A stretch of 64,000 nt of DNA from JABWCQ01 sp964587105 (lineage in GTDB: Bacteria; Electryoneota; RPQS01). Within the stretch, counting starts at the first letter, position 1. Every line of letters begins with the position of its first letter. The notes beneath the pieces were generated by a model. That model ran no database searches. It saw only the letters and a program-made list of their open reading frames with translations, and was not told the origin of the DNA. This document shows, one piece after another, positions 17,994-26,905 of this stretch. Both the position numbers and the translations under genes were made by a program. Location: assembly GCA_964587105.1 (NCBI GenBank), contig CAZPKG010000016.1, forward strand, positions 1 through 64,000, given 5' to 3'.

Positions 17994-20072
17994 CTATTTC
18001 AGCAAGAGAAGTTTTTGAGTAGCGACGTTCCCGCCTTGCATCAAGCGCGCAAAGTAAACGCCTGACGCGGCGTTCGCGCCATCCCATTGCACAACGTGGA
18101 CTCCGGGAGCAAGACGACCACTGAGTAGCGTCGCCGCTTCGCGTCCCGTCACGTCATAGATGCGAAATTGCACGTCACCAGATTGCGCCAACACGAACTG
18201 CAAACTCACTGTGGCATTGAACGGATTGGGATAGGCGGGCAACATGGCAAACTCAGTTGGCAGCAGCGTTGCATCGTCAACGTCAACGTTCCAATTGACG
18301 AATGTCCAGGTCTGGTTTGAGTGTCGCTCCATTGGGGGATAGTTGCTGCTCGCTACCACCCACCAAGTTACGGTATCACTTTGGTGGATAAACGGATGAT
18401 CTGTGAAATTCACCGTCGCCGTCGTATCTAACAGCGTATCGATCAATGTAATCGAGTCGCCAACTTGAAAGAATAGAGAGTACAACAAAGTCTCATCCAC
18501 GCTATCAGGATCGATGGGCATTTCCCAACTGAACGTCGCAAACGGATTGACGATCGGGTCGCCATTAGTTGGACCAAGAAGATTAAAGGCTCGAGTCGAG
18601 TCCGGATGTATCTTGCGAACATGCCGATAACTTTCGTTGCAAACTCGCAAATTTCCAAATTGATCTTGAGCCATAACGCGCCAGTAGCGATCAAAAATGT
18701 CCTCTGTGCGAGTCAACCTTGTCGTTGTTTGCGAGAGCGGACCGATAGCCTGCGGATTATCAAACAGCGTGTCGGTATCGAGCAACAGAGCGTAAGCAAT
18801 CTGGTCGCCCGGATCGGGATCGGTTGCGGCTTCCCACCGAAATCGAATCGTGTCAACCGTGAAAAACGCGTTGTCTTCCGGACTAATTATTGAGAACGGA
18901 TCAGGGTTGTGCTGCAACGGAGCAGCCGGATCAACGGACGTTACCGCATAGTAGCCATGCGGTAAACCGGTATTACGAGTGCCCGCCGCGTGATATTGAA
19001 AAAGGCTGTCCACCGCGACGTCGCGAAACTCGGAAGAGACCACCGTATCAAACTGAATTACAGTCCACATGCTGTCAAAATCCTGATCGTATTTCATCAG
19101 AAATGCGTTGCGCGTCCCCAAATGCTGTTCCGACCAATAACCTCCAATGACAAATCCGCTGTCACGATCGGCCACAGGGAGCACACACAGCGCCGCGTCA
19201 TTCTCCGTTCCGCCAAGCACGTCTGACCACAAACTATCTCCGTTGTCATTTGTGGCTAACACAAAGATATTTGTTTTCGTGCTGTCGCCAAATGAGCGCG
19301 TTGAGCCGACGAGCAAACTCAAACTTGAATCCACGCGAACGGCGTCGAAAAGCTCCTCTGCCCGCACCGCGCCGAAGCGATGGGAATTCAACAGCACACC
19401 CGCAGAATCCGTGCGACCGAGCCAGAAATCGCGATTCCTACCGGCGACACTGTCAGCAGTGCCGAAGAGTAAGATATCTCCCGAGGCAATTCGCTGCACT
19501 CGTCGAATGCCCGCAGACGTGTGATAAGTGTGCGACCACTCTACGGCCCCTTGCGTATCCACAAGCACCAGACTTCCATCCGATGCACTGGAATCGCCCG
19601 GCGTAACCGAGCCAACCACAAGCACGTACGAATCGTTGTAGAAGGCCGCGCTGCTGCCTCTGTCCGCGCGCACGTTGCCACCAAAATCCCATTGATCGTT
19701 CAATACCCCGGCGCCGGTAAACTGCACGACTTTGTAATCCGGCGTGCTATTCTCCGTCGTGAAACCGATCATCCTTCCCATGCCGTTGTGCCATAGGCAA
19801 TCATACATGTAGTTCGTGCTGCCCCATAACCGCGACCAAATTGCCACGCCATCCGTGTCAACCTTGACGGCGTAGGCTTGAAACTGCTGTTGCAAACCTA
19901 TTCCCGTCAGATAGACGCCGGGCGACGTGGTGTCTCGTTCGGCGAGTGTGATATGAAAAAACTCGCCGCGATCAGCAAACGTTGTTTGAATTGGTACCGT
20001 TGGCGGATCAGCGAAACTCGCCGACACCAAACAACATAACAGACCCAAAAATACCGTGAGCATTCCTCCCAT
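17994..20072 (-). CDS. Secreted repeat protein with T9SS sorting domain
   Basis: A 692-residue secreted protein with a signal peptide (LGLLCCLVSASFA), a beta-propeller-like region (about 25-370) made of repeats resembling delta-60/SBBP-type units (GIQRVQRIASGDILLFGT-like, LCVLPVADRDSGFVIGGYW), one or two fibronectin/Ig-like domains (about 385-600, DPDPGDQIAYALLLDTDT) and a type A sorting domain (YPNPFNATVSLQFVLAQSG ... QKLLLLK). First gene of the leftward six-gene run, with AAGGGAG 6 nt before the ATG and a sigma-70-like promoter about 100 bp upstream. Function unknown; likely exposed at the surface. Confidence 0.8.
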   Translation of the reverse strand: MGGMLTVFLGLLCCLVSASFADPPTVPIQTTFADRGEFFHITLAERDTTSPGVYLTGIGLQQQFQAYAVKVDTDGVAIWSRLWGSTNYMYDCLWHNGMGRMIGFTTENSTPDYKVVQFTGAGVLNDQWDFGGNVRADRGSSAAFYNDSYVLVVGSVTPGDSSASDGSLVLVDTQGAVEWSHTYHTSAGIRRVQRIASGDILLFGTADSVAGRNRDFWLGRTDSAGVLLNSHRFGAVRAEELFDAVRVDSSLSLLVGSTRSFGDSTKTNIFVLATNDNGDSLWSDVLGGTENDAALCVLPVADRDSGFVIGGYWSEQHLGTRNAFLMKYDQDFDSMWTVIQFDTVVSSEFRDVAVDSLFQYHAAGTRNTGLPHGYYAVTSVDPAAPLQHNPDPFSIISPEDNAFFTVDTIRFRWEAATDPDPGDQIAYALLLDTDTLFDNPQAIGPLSQTTTRLTRTEDIFDRYWRVMAQDQFGNLRVCNESYRHVRKIHPDSTRAFNLLGPTNGDPIVNPFATFSWEMPIDPDSVDETLLYSLFFQVGDSITLIDTLLDTTATVNFTDHPFIHQSDTVTWWVVASSNYPPMERHSNQTWTFVNWNVDVDDATLLPTEFAMLPAYPNPFNATVSLQFVLAQSGDVQFRIYDVTGREAATLLSGRLAPGVHVVQWDGANAASGVYFARLMQGGNVATQKLLLLK

Positions 20073-20172
20073 GTCCCTCTCCCTTGCGTTTCATCAAATC
20101 TCCGCCATGCACATTGCACATAACCCGCTTCCCCGACGGGCGTTGTCCATCTCCCACACTCTGTAAACACAA

Positions 20173-20201
20173 AAGTTACCGAATTTGCCGCTGAGTGTCA
20201 A
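20173..20201 (-). promoter_or_regulatory. Sigma-70-like promoter of the leftward surface-protein operon
   Basis: On the minus strand TTGACA (20196-20201) and TAACTT (20173-20178) are separated by 17 bases. It reads toward the 692-residue protein gene, whose ATG is about 100 nt downstream. It lies next to a sigma-54-like site reading the other way. Confidence 0.45.
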
Positions 20202-20213
20202 GGCGCGCGGTCA

Positions 20214-20229
20214 AGGCACCGAATTTGCA
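20214..20229 (+). promoter_or_regulatory. Predicted sigma-54 promoter of the PAS sensor gene
   Basis: AGGCACCGAATTTGCA fits the -24/-12 consensus except the first base and position 7, with GG-N10-GC spacing exact. Predicted transcription start near 20240, about 40 nt before the ATG. Its ACCGAATTTGC core is repeated exactly at 20178-20188, 40 bp upstream. Confidence 0.5.
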
Positions 20230-20279
20230 AATTATTCCGCCAAAGAACTCACTCATAGCTTTGCCACAGGTTTCATCGC

Positions 20280-22682
20280 ATGCGCGCATTCGTCAAAATC
20301 ATCGGAATCGCTGTAGGTTTGACCGGCCTCCTCGGGGGCGCCCTGATGTCTATGGGCCACCTGCGGACTGCCGAAGGGGACTATCAGGATCTGGAAATGG
20401 CCAAACTGAAGAACCTGGCCGCTTCATGGGAAACCCAGCTTGTTTCAGTTCGCTCGGCCTTTCGCGACCTGCTCTTGCGGCACACCGTAACTGCCGCAGT
20501 TGAGCACCCTTCCGAGTGGGCTGGCTGGCGGGTCGAAAACAAATTCGCCCAGATGACTGACGAATGGCCGACGGGGTTGGTCAAACCTCGTGGCTGGGTG
20601 TTGCTGCGTTCCAACGGCCAAACTCACGCGGTTGCAGGGGACAGCATCGGGCTTGCCGTGGCACTGGACGAGTTTGCCCAGCCCGATGCGTCGGATATTC
20701 TGCTGACGGACAAGCATGGCCCGAGCCGTTGCTTGGCCTTGCAATATGCCCCACCCTCTGACGAGCAAAATCCCACTCCCGGGAGGCTTGTCGCCCTGTT
20801 CAACCCCAACGACCTATTCAAAGCCCCGGCCGATGCGCCTGCCCAGTGGGTGTTGATGAACGGCCCGACCGAGACTTTCCTGGCCTCTGCTCGCCGCTCC
20901 GACCCGCCAATCGGGGCTGGGACTTGGGGAATCTTACTTTCACAGACCGCTGGACTGGTTACGATGGAAGACGGCCTGCCGTTGGCCTTTGCCCGGATTC
21001 ATGTCCCCGGAATGTCGCCTCTTTTGTTGGTCTCAGAAATTGACTCCCCAACGAGCGCGGGAAGTGCGGTCGGCGCATTGCTGTTGCTGACTGCCGGAAC
21101 TGCGTTTCTGGTTTTCGTTCTAAAGCCGCGCCGCAAGAGCGAGCCTGTTGCGACTGCGCATGTTCATTCTACGGAGCTTGTTGAACCGGATGAACAGAAA
21201 TCATCTCGCGAAACCATCACGTTCCGACAGATTTTTCAAGCGGTTCGGACGCCCATGTGCGTGGTTGACGAGAGCGGACGTTTGCTGCGAGTGAATTCCG
21301 CGGCGCGCGGCTTGCTCTACTTGCCTAAAGGTGGTCAACCGGATGAATCGGTTTCGGTTATCGGCGCAGATTTTCGCGGATCACTAAAAGAGTTTTTGGT
21401 GAGAGCCGCCGCCAAAGATTTCGCCGGAGGTTGCTGGCTACTCTGTCATGAGGACAAGCACTATTTCGACGGTGAAGTCGTAGCTACGAAACTCAGTGCG
21501 AACGCCGACGGAACGGGGCCGGTGGCGCTCGAATTTGTTGAGAATCGCCCTGTCGCAGCCGGAGACCGCACCGAAGTCGCGCAGATTGTCACTTCAGTTG
21601 ATGCACTGAATCCGCAACCTGTTTTGTTGGTGGATAGCAGCGGTCACGTGATTGAATGTAATCGCGCGGCTCTGGAGATCAACACAAAGCTCGCCGATGC
21701 GCCGCTGCTGCATGAAGTTCTTCCTGGTCTTGAACAAGCCAACGTCGCTTCCGTAGTGAACCCTGACCGTACAGAGAGATTTGAGAGCCTCTTTGGAGCG
21801 CGCCTATTTGAATTCTATCCGGTTCCGACGGCAAACGGAATGCTGCTGTATGGATTAAAGAAATCGGATTCGCAAAGTTTGCAGATTGCGTTACATCAGT
21901 CGCAAGAGAATTTCAACACATTGTGCAGTTTGACCAGCGAAGCCGTCTTGCTGGTTGATCCGCGCACGCATTTCATTCAGGAAACTAATTTGGCGGCATC
22001 TGATTTGTTCGGCGCAGTCCATCCCGGCTTGGTCGGGAAACAGATGGATGAATTCGCGGATTGGCCATGGAACGAAGAGCACTTGCGGACTTCCGTTCAA
22101 GTTCTTCGCGGAGACGGCGAATGCGTTCCCTGCTCGTTTGAGCATGAACTCATCAAAGTTGAAGGGGAACCGACGCTGCTTGTCGTGCTATCGCGACAAT
22201 ACGAATCAGAACACCGCACGCCCTACGAACTTGCGAACTATGCTGATTCCGTCGCATTGCAACTATCGGAAAACTTGCAAGCTGAGCAAGCGCAACCTCA
22301 ACAAAATATCGTTCCCGTTGGCCCCGGAATGCTCGTGGTGACCAATCCAACAGTGCGCGACGTTGCACGTAAAATGTTGGAACGATTGGGTCATCCGTGT
22401 GAAGTGTTTACGAATCTCGATGACGCGACAATTTATCTTGTGCGCTCGGACATTCGCCCAGAATTTGTGATGATCGACATGGGTGATTTTGATCAACCGA
22501 GTGATTGGATCGAGATGGTGCGAACGCGCTGCGGAAGCGTTCCGTGTGTTGGATTATCCGACTCCACGAGTGAGGATTTACCCAGTGGCCCGAATGCTGT
22601 TTTGCCAAAACCCTTTGAGCTTGAAGATATCGCCAATAGCCTGCAAAGCTTGGACTTGGACAGCGTTGCCGACGAGGCATAA
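20280..22682 (+). CDS. Membrane PAS sensor with degenerate receiver domain, no kinase
   Basis: An 800-residue predicted inner-membrane sensor. A first membrane segment (about 5-25) and a second (about 262-282) bound a periplasmic sensor region. Three PAS-like units follow: around 310-390 (PMCVVDESGRLLRVNSAARG), 430-520 (PVLLVDSSGHVIECNRAALE) and 535-640 (AVLLVDPRTHFIQETNLAAS). The C-terminus (about 675-790) looks like a response-regulator receiver: MID phosphoacceptor-like Asp in FVMIDMGDFD and the LPKPF lysine are present, but the N-terminal acidic pair is replaced (VVTNPTVR). No histidine-kinase, GGDEF, EAL or HTH domain is seen, so output is probably by protein contact. Alternative: a scaffold for a kinase encoded elsewhere. 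Confidence 0.7.
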   Translation: MRAFVKIIGIAVGLTGLLGGALMSMGHLRTAEGDYQDLEMAKLKNLAASWETQLVSVRSAFRDLLLRHTVTAAVEHPSEWAGWRVENKFAQMTDEWPTGLVKPRGWVLLRSNGQTHAVAGDSIGLAVALDEFAQPDASDILLTDKHGPSRCLALQYAPPSDEQNPTPGRLVALFNPNDLFKAPADAPAQWVLMNGPTETFLASARRSDPPIGAGTWGILLSQTAGLVTMEDGLPLAFARIHVPGMSPLLLVSEIDSPTSAGSAVGALLLLTAGTAFLVFVLKPRRKSEPVATAHVHSTELVEPDEQKSSRETITFRQIFQAVRTPMCVVDESGRLLRVNSAARGLLYLPKGGQPDESVSVIGADFRGSLKEFLVRAAAKDFAGGCWLLCHEDKHYFDGEVVATKLSANADGTGPVALEFVENRPVAAGDRTEVAQIVTSVDALNPQPVLLVDSSGHVIECNRAALEINTKLADAPLLHEVLPGLEQANVASVVNPDRTERFESLFGARLFEFYPVPTANGMLLYGLKKSDSQSLQIALHQSQENFNTLCSLTSEAVLLVDPRTHFIQETNLAASDLFGAVHPGLVGKQMDEFADWPWNEEHLRTSVQVLRGDGECVPCSFEHELIKVEGEPTLLVVLSRQYESEHRTPYELANYADSVALQLSENLQAEQAQPQQNIVPVGPGMLVVTNPTVRDVARKMLERLGHPCEVFTNLDDATIYLVRSDIRPEFVMIDMGDFDQPSDWIEMVRTRCGSVPCVGLSDSTSEDLPSGPNAVLPKPFELEDIANSLQSLDLDSVADEA

Positions 22683-22705
22683 AACTCTCTGTGAATAACT
22701 TCTGA

Positions 22706-22732
22706 AACGCCCTGCCATGCGGGGCGTTTTTT
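22706..22732 (+). terminator. Rho-independent terminator after the PAS sensor
   Basis: A 10-bp stem (AACGCCCTGC paired with GCGGGGCGTT, one T-G pair), 3-nt loop and a run of T (22727-22732). The 270 bp from here to the next gene contain no clear gene; they may hold its promoter, which could not be placed with confidence. Confidence 0.88.
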
Positions 22733-23004
22733 GTTAAACTACATGGATGCCTCTCGCACAATCTGCATAACTCCGGTCTGGGTGTGCAATCCTCGCACAG
22801 TACTAATAACCCTACAGCATTTTCCAATAACTTAAATGCCTTCCACATGTTAATGGAACAAACCTTGAAGACCCTCTTCGTGAAAACGTTCACTTGCTTT
22901 CACATCGTTTTCTCCTTATCTTACAGGCTGTTGCATTCTTGTCGATGACGCGTTTGAAATTGTTGACCAGTGTTTTTTCAGCATTTATTTTAGAGGTGAT
23001 GAAG

Positions 23005-26000
23005 ATGCGTATGTTGCGTGGACTTGCTTTGTTGGCCGCGCTCTGTTTGGCAGCCCTGCCCGTGTTGGCACAATCTTTCGGTGACGTTGTGTTCACTGAA
23101 GTCATGTATGACGACACCGCTTCGACCGATCTCGAATGGGTAGAGATTCACAATACCACCGCGAACTCGATTGACATTTCAGGTTGGGTGGTTGGGGATG
23201 CCGCAGTCTATCCCGGGCCCGGATCAGAAGGCGTCATCACGATTCCGGCGGGAACGACTATCGCGTCAAATGCATATCTGGTTCTTTGCCGCATCACAAT
23301 TCCTGAAATCACTGGAGAAATACTCTGCACAGGCGCAGGTAGTTGGGCACTCACAAACACTGGTGATAACCTTTGGCTTTACACTGCCGCCACCGGCGGA
23401 ACTCTGATCGACGGTTCACTCACCGTTTCATATCCTGACGGTGCAGCGAATAACGCCGGCAATTCAATTGAGAAGTGCGATGTTAATGCAACATGGACAG
23501 GTGATCCGGCCGCCTGGATTGAATCCACAACTGTTTTTGCAACTGCTGGCCGTTATCGCCATTGCACGCCAGGCGCTCCCAATACTCCTTGTGGTGGTGG
23601 AGACATTACTCCTCCGGCATTGACCAGCATCACAGTGATCACCAATTCGCAGATTGACGTTCTGTTTGACGAAAGTGTAAATCAGACCGTCGCAGAACTG
23701 GCATCGAATTACTCAGTCAATAACGCTGTTGGCAATCCTTCAGCCGCGGTTCGCGACGTTACAAACAACGCATTGGTTCACTTGACTTTTTCCGCGATGG
23801 CGCCGAACAACTACACGCTCACCGTGCTGAACGTGCAGGACATCGCCGGCAACGCCGCGACAAATTTGACGGGCAATTTCACCGTCATGGGCGCGGCCTC
23901 AAATACAGTTGTTATTACCGAGGTGATGTATGACGATACAGCCGGAACTGACGTCGAATGGATTGAAATCTATAACACGACTGCCAATCCAATCAACATC
24001 GGTGGATGGATTGTAACCGACCACAGTGCGTATCCGCCAACGAGCGAAGGTGCGCTTTACATTCCCGCCGGCACGACCATCAGCGCCGGACAGTACTTAG
24101 TGCTTGCCGACACGTCAATTGTTGAATTAACCGGCGAACTTGTCTGTGCCGACTCAGTTGGCCTATGGGGTTTGTCGAATGGTGGTGACAATCTTGCAAT
24201 CTTCACCGCTCTTTCAGGTGGTACGTTGGTACACGGCTCATTGCTTACAAATTTCCCCGATCTTTCAGCAGGCAATGCGGGAAGTTCAGTTGAAGTTTGC
24301 GCCGGTGATGTTGGCCAACCTTGGGACAGCGTAAGCTGGTACGAGTCTTCAAACGTCTTTGCAACTACTGGCCGCTATCGTTTCTGCACTCCCGGCGCGG
24401 CACCGTCACCATGCATCGCTGATGTTGTTCCGCCCGTCTTGACCGGCGTCAACGTTATTACCAGCAGTCAAGTTGATGCAGTTTTCAATGAGAACTTGAA
24501 TGAAGTGTCTGCGGAGACCGTTGCGAACTACAGCGTTGATCTCGGCATTGGCGCTCCGTCAACCGCCGTGCTCCAGCCCGACGGTAACACGGTTCGGTTG
24601 TCATTCGCGGCTTCAATGCCTGCTAATACCTACACCTTGGTCGTTAACAACGTCACTGACGTTGCAGGCAACCCAATTGCTCCCAACAGCTCCGCACAAT
24701 TTACGATCGTTCCTTCGGCCTATGACTTTGTCATCACCGAGTTCATGCCGAACCCGAATTTCGCCGGAACCGCAGATTCGCTCGGTGAATGGATTGAAGT
24801 TCACAATCGCGGCGCAAACGCTGTTAACATGTCTGGCTGGATTATTTCAGATGCTAACGGCTCGGACACATTGGAGGGCAATCCGACCATTCCGGCGGGC
24901 GGATATTTTGTCTTCTGTTCCAACGGCGACAGCGCAACCAACGGCGGCGTGCCGGAAGATTATGCTTATCACTTTGGCACTACCGGCTGGGGTATGGCGC
25001 TGAACAACACTGGTGAACTGATTACATTGCGTGATGCAAGCAACGTTACCGCAGTCGCTCTGTCGTACAACGGCCTTCCGTTTGCCGCCGGTGCGAGTGC
25101 ACAGCTTTCGGCGCCAAATCTTGATCCATCCAATCCGACTAACTGGTGCACAGCTTCTGCCGGATGGAACGGAGCGAACAACGGCGATCGCGGTACTCCT
25201 GGCGCAGCCAATATTTGCGGCGCACCAGCCATTCCCGACACACTAACGATCTGTCAGATTCGCGCGCAAAACGAGTGCGGCCTTCCGACGTGGAATGACT
25301 CACTGCTCGTCACGTATGGCGTTGTCACTTACAACGATTCGTGTCGCCGCAATATGTATGTTGAGCACAACGGTTGCGCAATTCTTGTATTCGGTACCGC
25401 CGCTCAATTGCCCATGCAGAATTCGACTCGCTTGGCACTCCCCGGTGACTCCGTTCGCATTGAAGGGGCGCTCGACTTCTTCAACGGTGTGTCTGAGTTT
25501 TCTCAATTCGCACTTGATGCCGCAGTTGTGACCTTCATATCTGCCGGCCATGCCGTTCCTGCCGCGACTGTTGTAGCTGCGAACACAATTTCACAGAACG
25601 CCGCCGCGTGCGCACCGGAAGCCAGCGAATCGCGTCACATCACTGTGCAAAATGTCGTCTTTGACACAACCGGTGGCGTGGATACGTTCTTGACCAACAC
25701 GAATTTCCGTTTGGTTAACGGCACAGACACAATTCAATTCCGCGTCAATGCGTGCGACACGTTGGTCGGCCAGCCGATTCCGCTTGGCGCGTTGAACGTC
25801 ACGGGAATCTTGGCGCAATTCGATTCGTCCGGCGCCTGTTGGTGCCAGGACTATCAGTTGCTGACAGGGCGCCTTGCTCCGTTTGAAACGGCCATGTGCG
25901 GTACTCCGCTTACCTTGACTGCCTATCGCCTTGCAGGAACGAACTTTGTGCAGCTTCGCTGGGCGCCTGCTCCGGCGAACAGTTGCGGTTGCTACAATGT

Positions 26001-26151
26001 CTGGTATGCGACCAGCGCGACTGCCGCGTTCCCGGCAGAATACACGTTGCTTACCCCAATTCCTGTTTCGACAACGACATTTGATGATGAGCCAATCGGT
26101 GGCCCGGACACCAAGCGCTTCTACGTCGTGACCGGCGTTCCCTGCCCGTAA
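23005..26151 (+). CDS. Secreted multi-lamin-tail-domain (LTD) protein
   Basis: A predicted exoprotein of about 1048 residues with signal peptide (MRMLRGLALLAALCLAALPVLA). It has three lamin-tail domains, seen by VVFTEVMYDD, VVITEVMYDD and FVITEFMPNP openings and by EWVEIHN / EWIEIYN / EWIEVHN, separated by two bacterial Ig-like (SbsA-type) domains (DITPPALTSITVITNSQIDV; DVVPPVLTGVNVITSSQVDA). Next is an OB-like region and a C-terminal Fn3-like domain ending ..VVTGVPCP. No T9SS tail is seen. Start 23005 is chosen because AGAGG lies 8 nt upstream; ATGs at 22999 and 23011 are possible. Bacterial LTDs are often found with membrane nucleases or other exoenzymes; none is fused here, so a structural or binding role is inferred. 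Confidence 0.82.
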   Translation: MRMLRGLALLAALCLAALPVLAQSFGDVVFTEVMYDDTASTDLEWVEIHNTTANSIDISGWVVGDAAVYPGPGSEGVITIPAGTTIASNAYLVLCRITIPEITGEILCTGAGSWALTNTGDNLWLYTAATGGTLIDGSLTVSYPDGAANNAGNSIEKCDVNATWTGDPAAWIESTTVFATAGRYRHCTPGAPNTPCGGGDITPPALTSITVITNSQIDVLFDESVNQTVAELASNYSVNNAVGNPSAAVRDVTNNALVHLTFSAMAPNNYTLTVLNVQDIAGNAATNLTGNFTVMGAASNTVVITEVMYDDTAGTDVEWIEIYNTTANPINIGGWIVTDHSAYPPTSEGALYIPAGTTISAGQYLVLADTSIVELTGELVCADSVGLWGLSNGGDNLAIFTALSGGTLVHGSLLTNFPDLSAGNAGSSVEVCAGDVGQPWDSVSWYESSNVFATTGRYRFCTPGAAPSPCIADVVPPVLTGVNVITSSQVDAVFNENLNEVSAETVANYSVDLGIGAPSTAVLQPDGNTVRLSFAASMPANTYTLVVNNVTDVAGNPIAPNSSAQFTIVPSAYDFVITEFMPNPNFAGTADSLGEWIEVHNRGANAVNMSGWIISDANGSDTLEGNPTIPAGGYFVFCSNGDSATNGGVPEDYAYHFGTTGWGMALNNTGELITLRDASNVTAVALSYNGLPFAAGASAQLSAPNLDPSNPTNWCTASAGWNGANNGDRGTPGAANICGAPAIPDTLTICQIRAQNECGLPTWNDSLLVTYGVVTYNDSCRRNMYVEHNGCAILVFGTAAQLPMQNSTRLALPGDSVRIEGALDFFNGVSEFSQFALDAAVVTFISAGHAVPAATVVAANTISQNAAACAPEASESRHITVQNVVFDTTGGVDTFLTNTNFRLVNGTDTIQFRVNACDTLVGQPIPLGALNVTGILAQFDSSGACWCQDYQLLTGRLAPFETAMCGTPLTLTAYRLAGTNFVQLRWAPAPANSCGCYNVWYATSATAAFPAEYTLLTPIPVSTTTFDDEPIGGPDTKRFYVVTGVPCP

Positions 26152-26166
26152 CGACTGAATTTGCCT

Positions 26167-26212
26167 AATTAGAAGCGGCCCGCTCCGGTCTTGGAGCGGG
26201 CCGCTTCTAATT
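26167..26212 (+). terminator. Perfect 20-bp hairpin after the LTD gene
   Basis: Arms 26167-26186 and 26193-26212 are exact reverse complements, GC-rich, with loop GGTCTT. No T-run follows, so it is either a terminator without a U-tract or an mRNA 3'-end stabiliser. Confidence 0.6.
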
Positions 26213-26256
26213 GTGGGGTCTGCACTTAGATAGGTTGTCATAGCATCCTCAAGCAA

Positions 26257-26272
26257 CGGCACAAGGATTGCT
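26257..26272 (+). promoter_or_regulatory. Predicted sigma-54 promoter of flgB
   Basis: CGGCACAAGGATTGCT matches the -24/-12 consensus except positions 1 and 7, with GG-N10-GC exact. Predicted start near 26282, 19 nt before the flgB ATG, leaving room for the GAAGGAG ribosome site. Sigma-54 control of rod/basal-body genes is known in several flagellated bacteria. Confidence 0.55.
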
Positions 26273-26300
26273 AATTGCATACTCGAAGGAGAAAACCCCT

Positions 26301-26732
26301 ATGGCAGACAATCTGATTGAAAGCTTTCTGATTGGGCAGAATCAACCCGCCTCCGTGCTTAAGAGCATGTTGGATGCTCAGGCTATGCGGCAGCGTGCAC
26401 ATACTCAGAACATCGCCAACGCCGAGACACCGGGCTACGAGCGCGTGCGTGTGGAATTTGAAGAGCTGTTGCGCGATCGTTTGAACGGCGAAGACCAGAA
26501 ACTCGCACAATCCGATCAGCGTCACATTCCACCCACGAACGAACTTGAAGGCTTGCAAGCGAAAACCATCCGCGAACCGATTCCCGATGACATCACCGGC
26601 ATCAACGGCGTCAACATCGAAGAAGAAATGGCCGAGATGGCGGAGACTCAACTCCGCTACCTAACCGCCATCGAACTTCTCCGCCGCCGCTACAACGGCA
26701 TGAAAGAAGCCATCACCGGACAAGTCAGGTAA
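26301..26732 (+). CDS. flgB: Flagellar basal-body rod protein FlgB
   Basis: Proximal rod subunit of the flagellar drive shaft, exported by the flagellar type III system. The 143-residue protein has the rod-family N-terminal helix and NIANAETPGY (37-46, canonical ANxxTPGY) and a C-terminal helix (NIEEEMAEMAETQLRYLTAI) typical of FlgB. Length is in the family range. ATG 26301 is chosen because GAAGGAG lies 9 nt upstream; an upstream ATG at 26268 precedes the likely transcript start. In most genomes flgB is followed by flgC and fliE; here a terminator follows at once, so it is an orphan rod gene. Confidence 0.9.
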   Translation: MADNLIESFLIGQNQPASVLKSMLDAQAMRQRAHTQNIANAETPGYERVRVEFEELLRDRLNGEDQKLAQSDQRHIPPTNELEGLQAKTIREPIPDDITGINGVNIEEEMAEMAETQLRYLTAIELLRRRYNGMKEAITGQVR

Positions 26733-26803
26733 AATCGAAAATCCGTCGAGCGTGGGCAGCTTTCCCTGAAGGGATCGCCGCCTCGCCGGAATCTGAAATT
26801 ATA

Positions 26804-26832
26804 AACGGCGAGCATGTTGCTCGCCGTTTTTT
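26804..26832 (+). terminator. Rho-independent terminator after flgB
   Basis: Perfect 11-bp stem (AACGGCGAGCA at 26804-26814 with 26818-26828), 3-nt loop TGT and six T (26827-26832). Confidence 0.92.
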
Positions 26833-26844
26833 CGGTCTAACCCC

Positions 26845-26873
26845 TTGACATTCACGATTTTGTAGCGTATCAC
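26845..26873 (+). promoter_or_regulatory. Sigma-70 promoter of the 26.9-kb protease operon
   Basis: TTGACA (26845-26850), 17-base spacer, TATCAC (26868-26873); expected start near 26880, about 19 nt before the ATG at 26899 and just upstream of the AAGGAGGA ribosome site. Confidence 0.65.
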
Positions 26874-26905
26874 TTAAGAAAGAACCTAAGGAGGATTGAT
26901 GAGAG

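Noticed and set aside
20225..20250. TGGCGGAATAATTTGC on the minus strand as a sigma-54 site for the leftward operon
   Set aside because: Spacing between GG and GC is 11, not 10; sigma-54 tolerates little change in spacing.
22986..23004. TTGACC-N17-TATTTT as promoter of the LTD gene
   Set aside because: Its -10 would sit about 14 bp before the start codon and overlap the ribosome site, leaving almost no leader.
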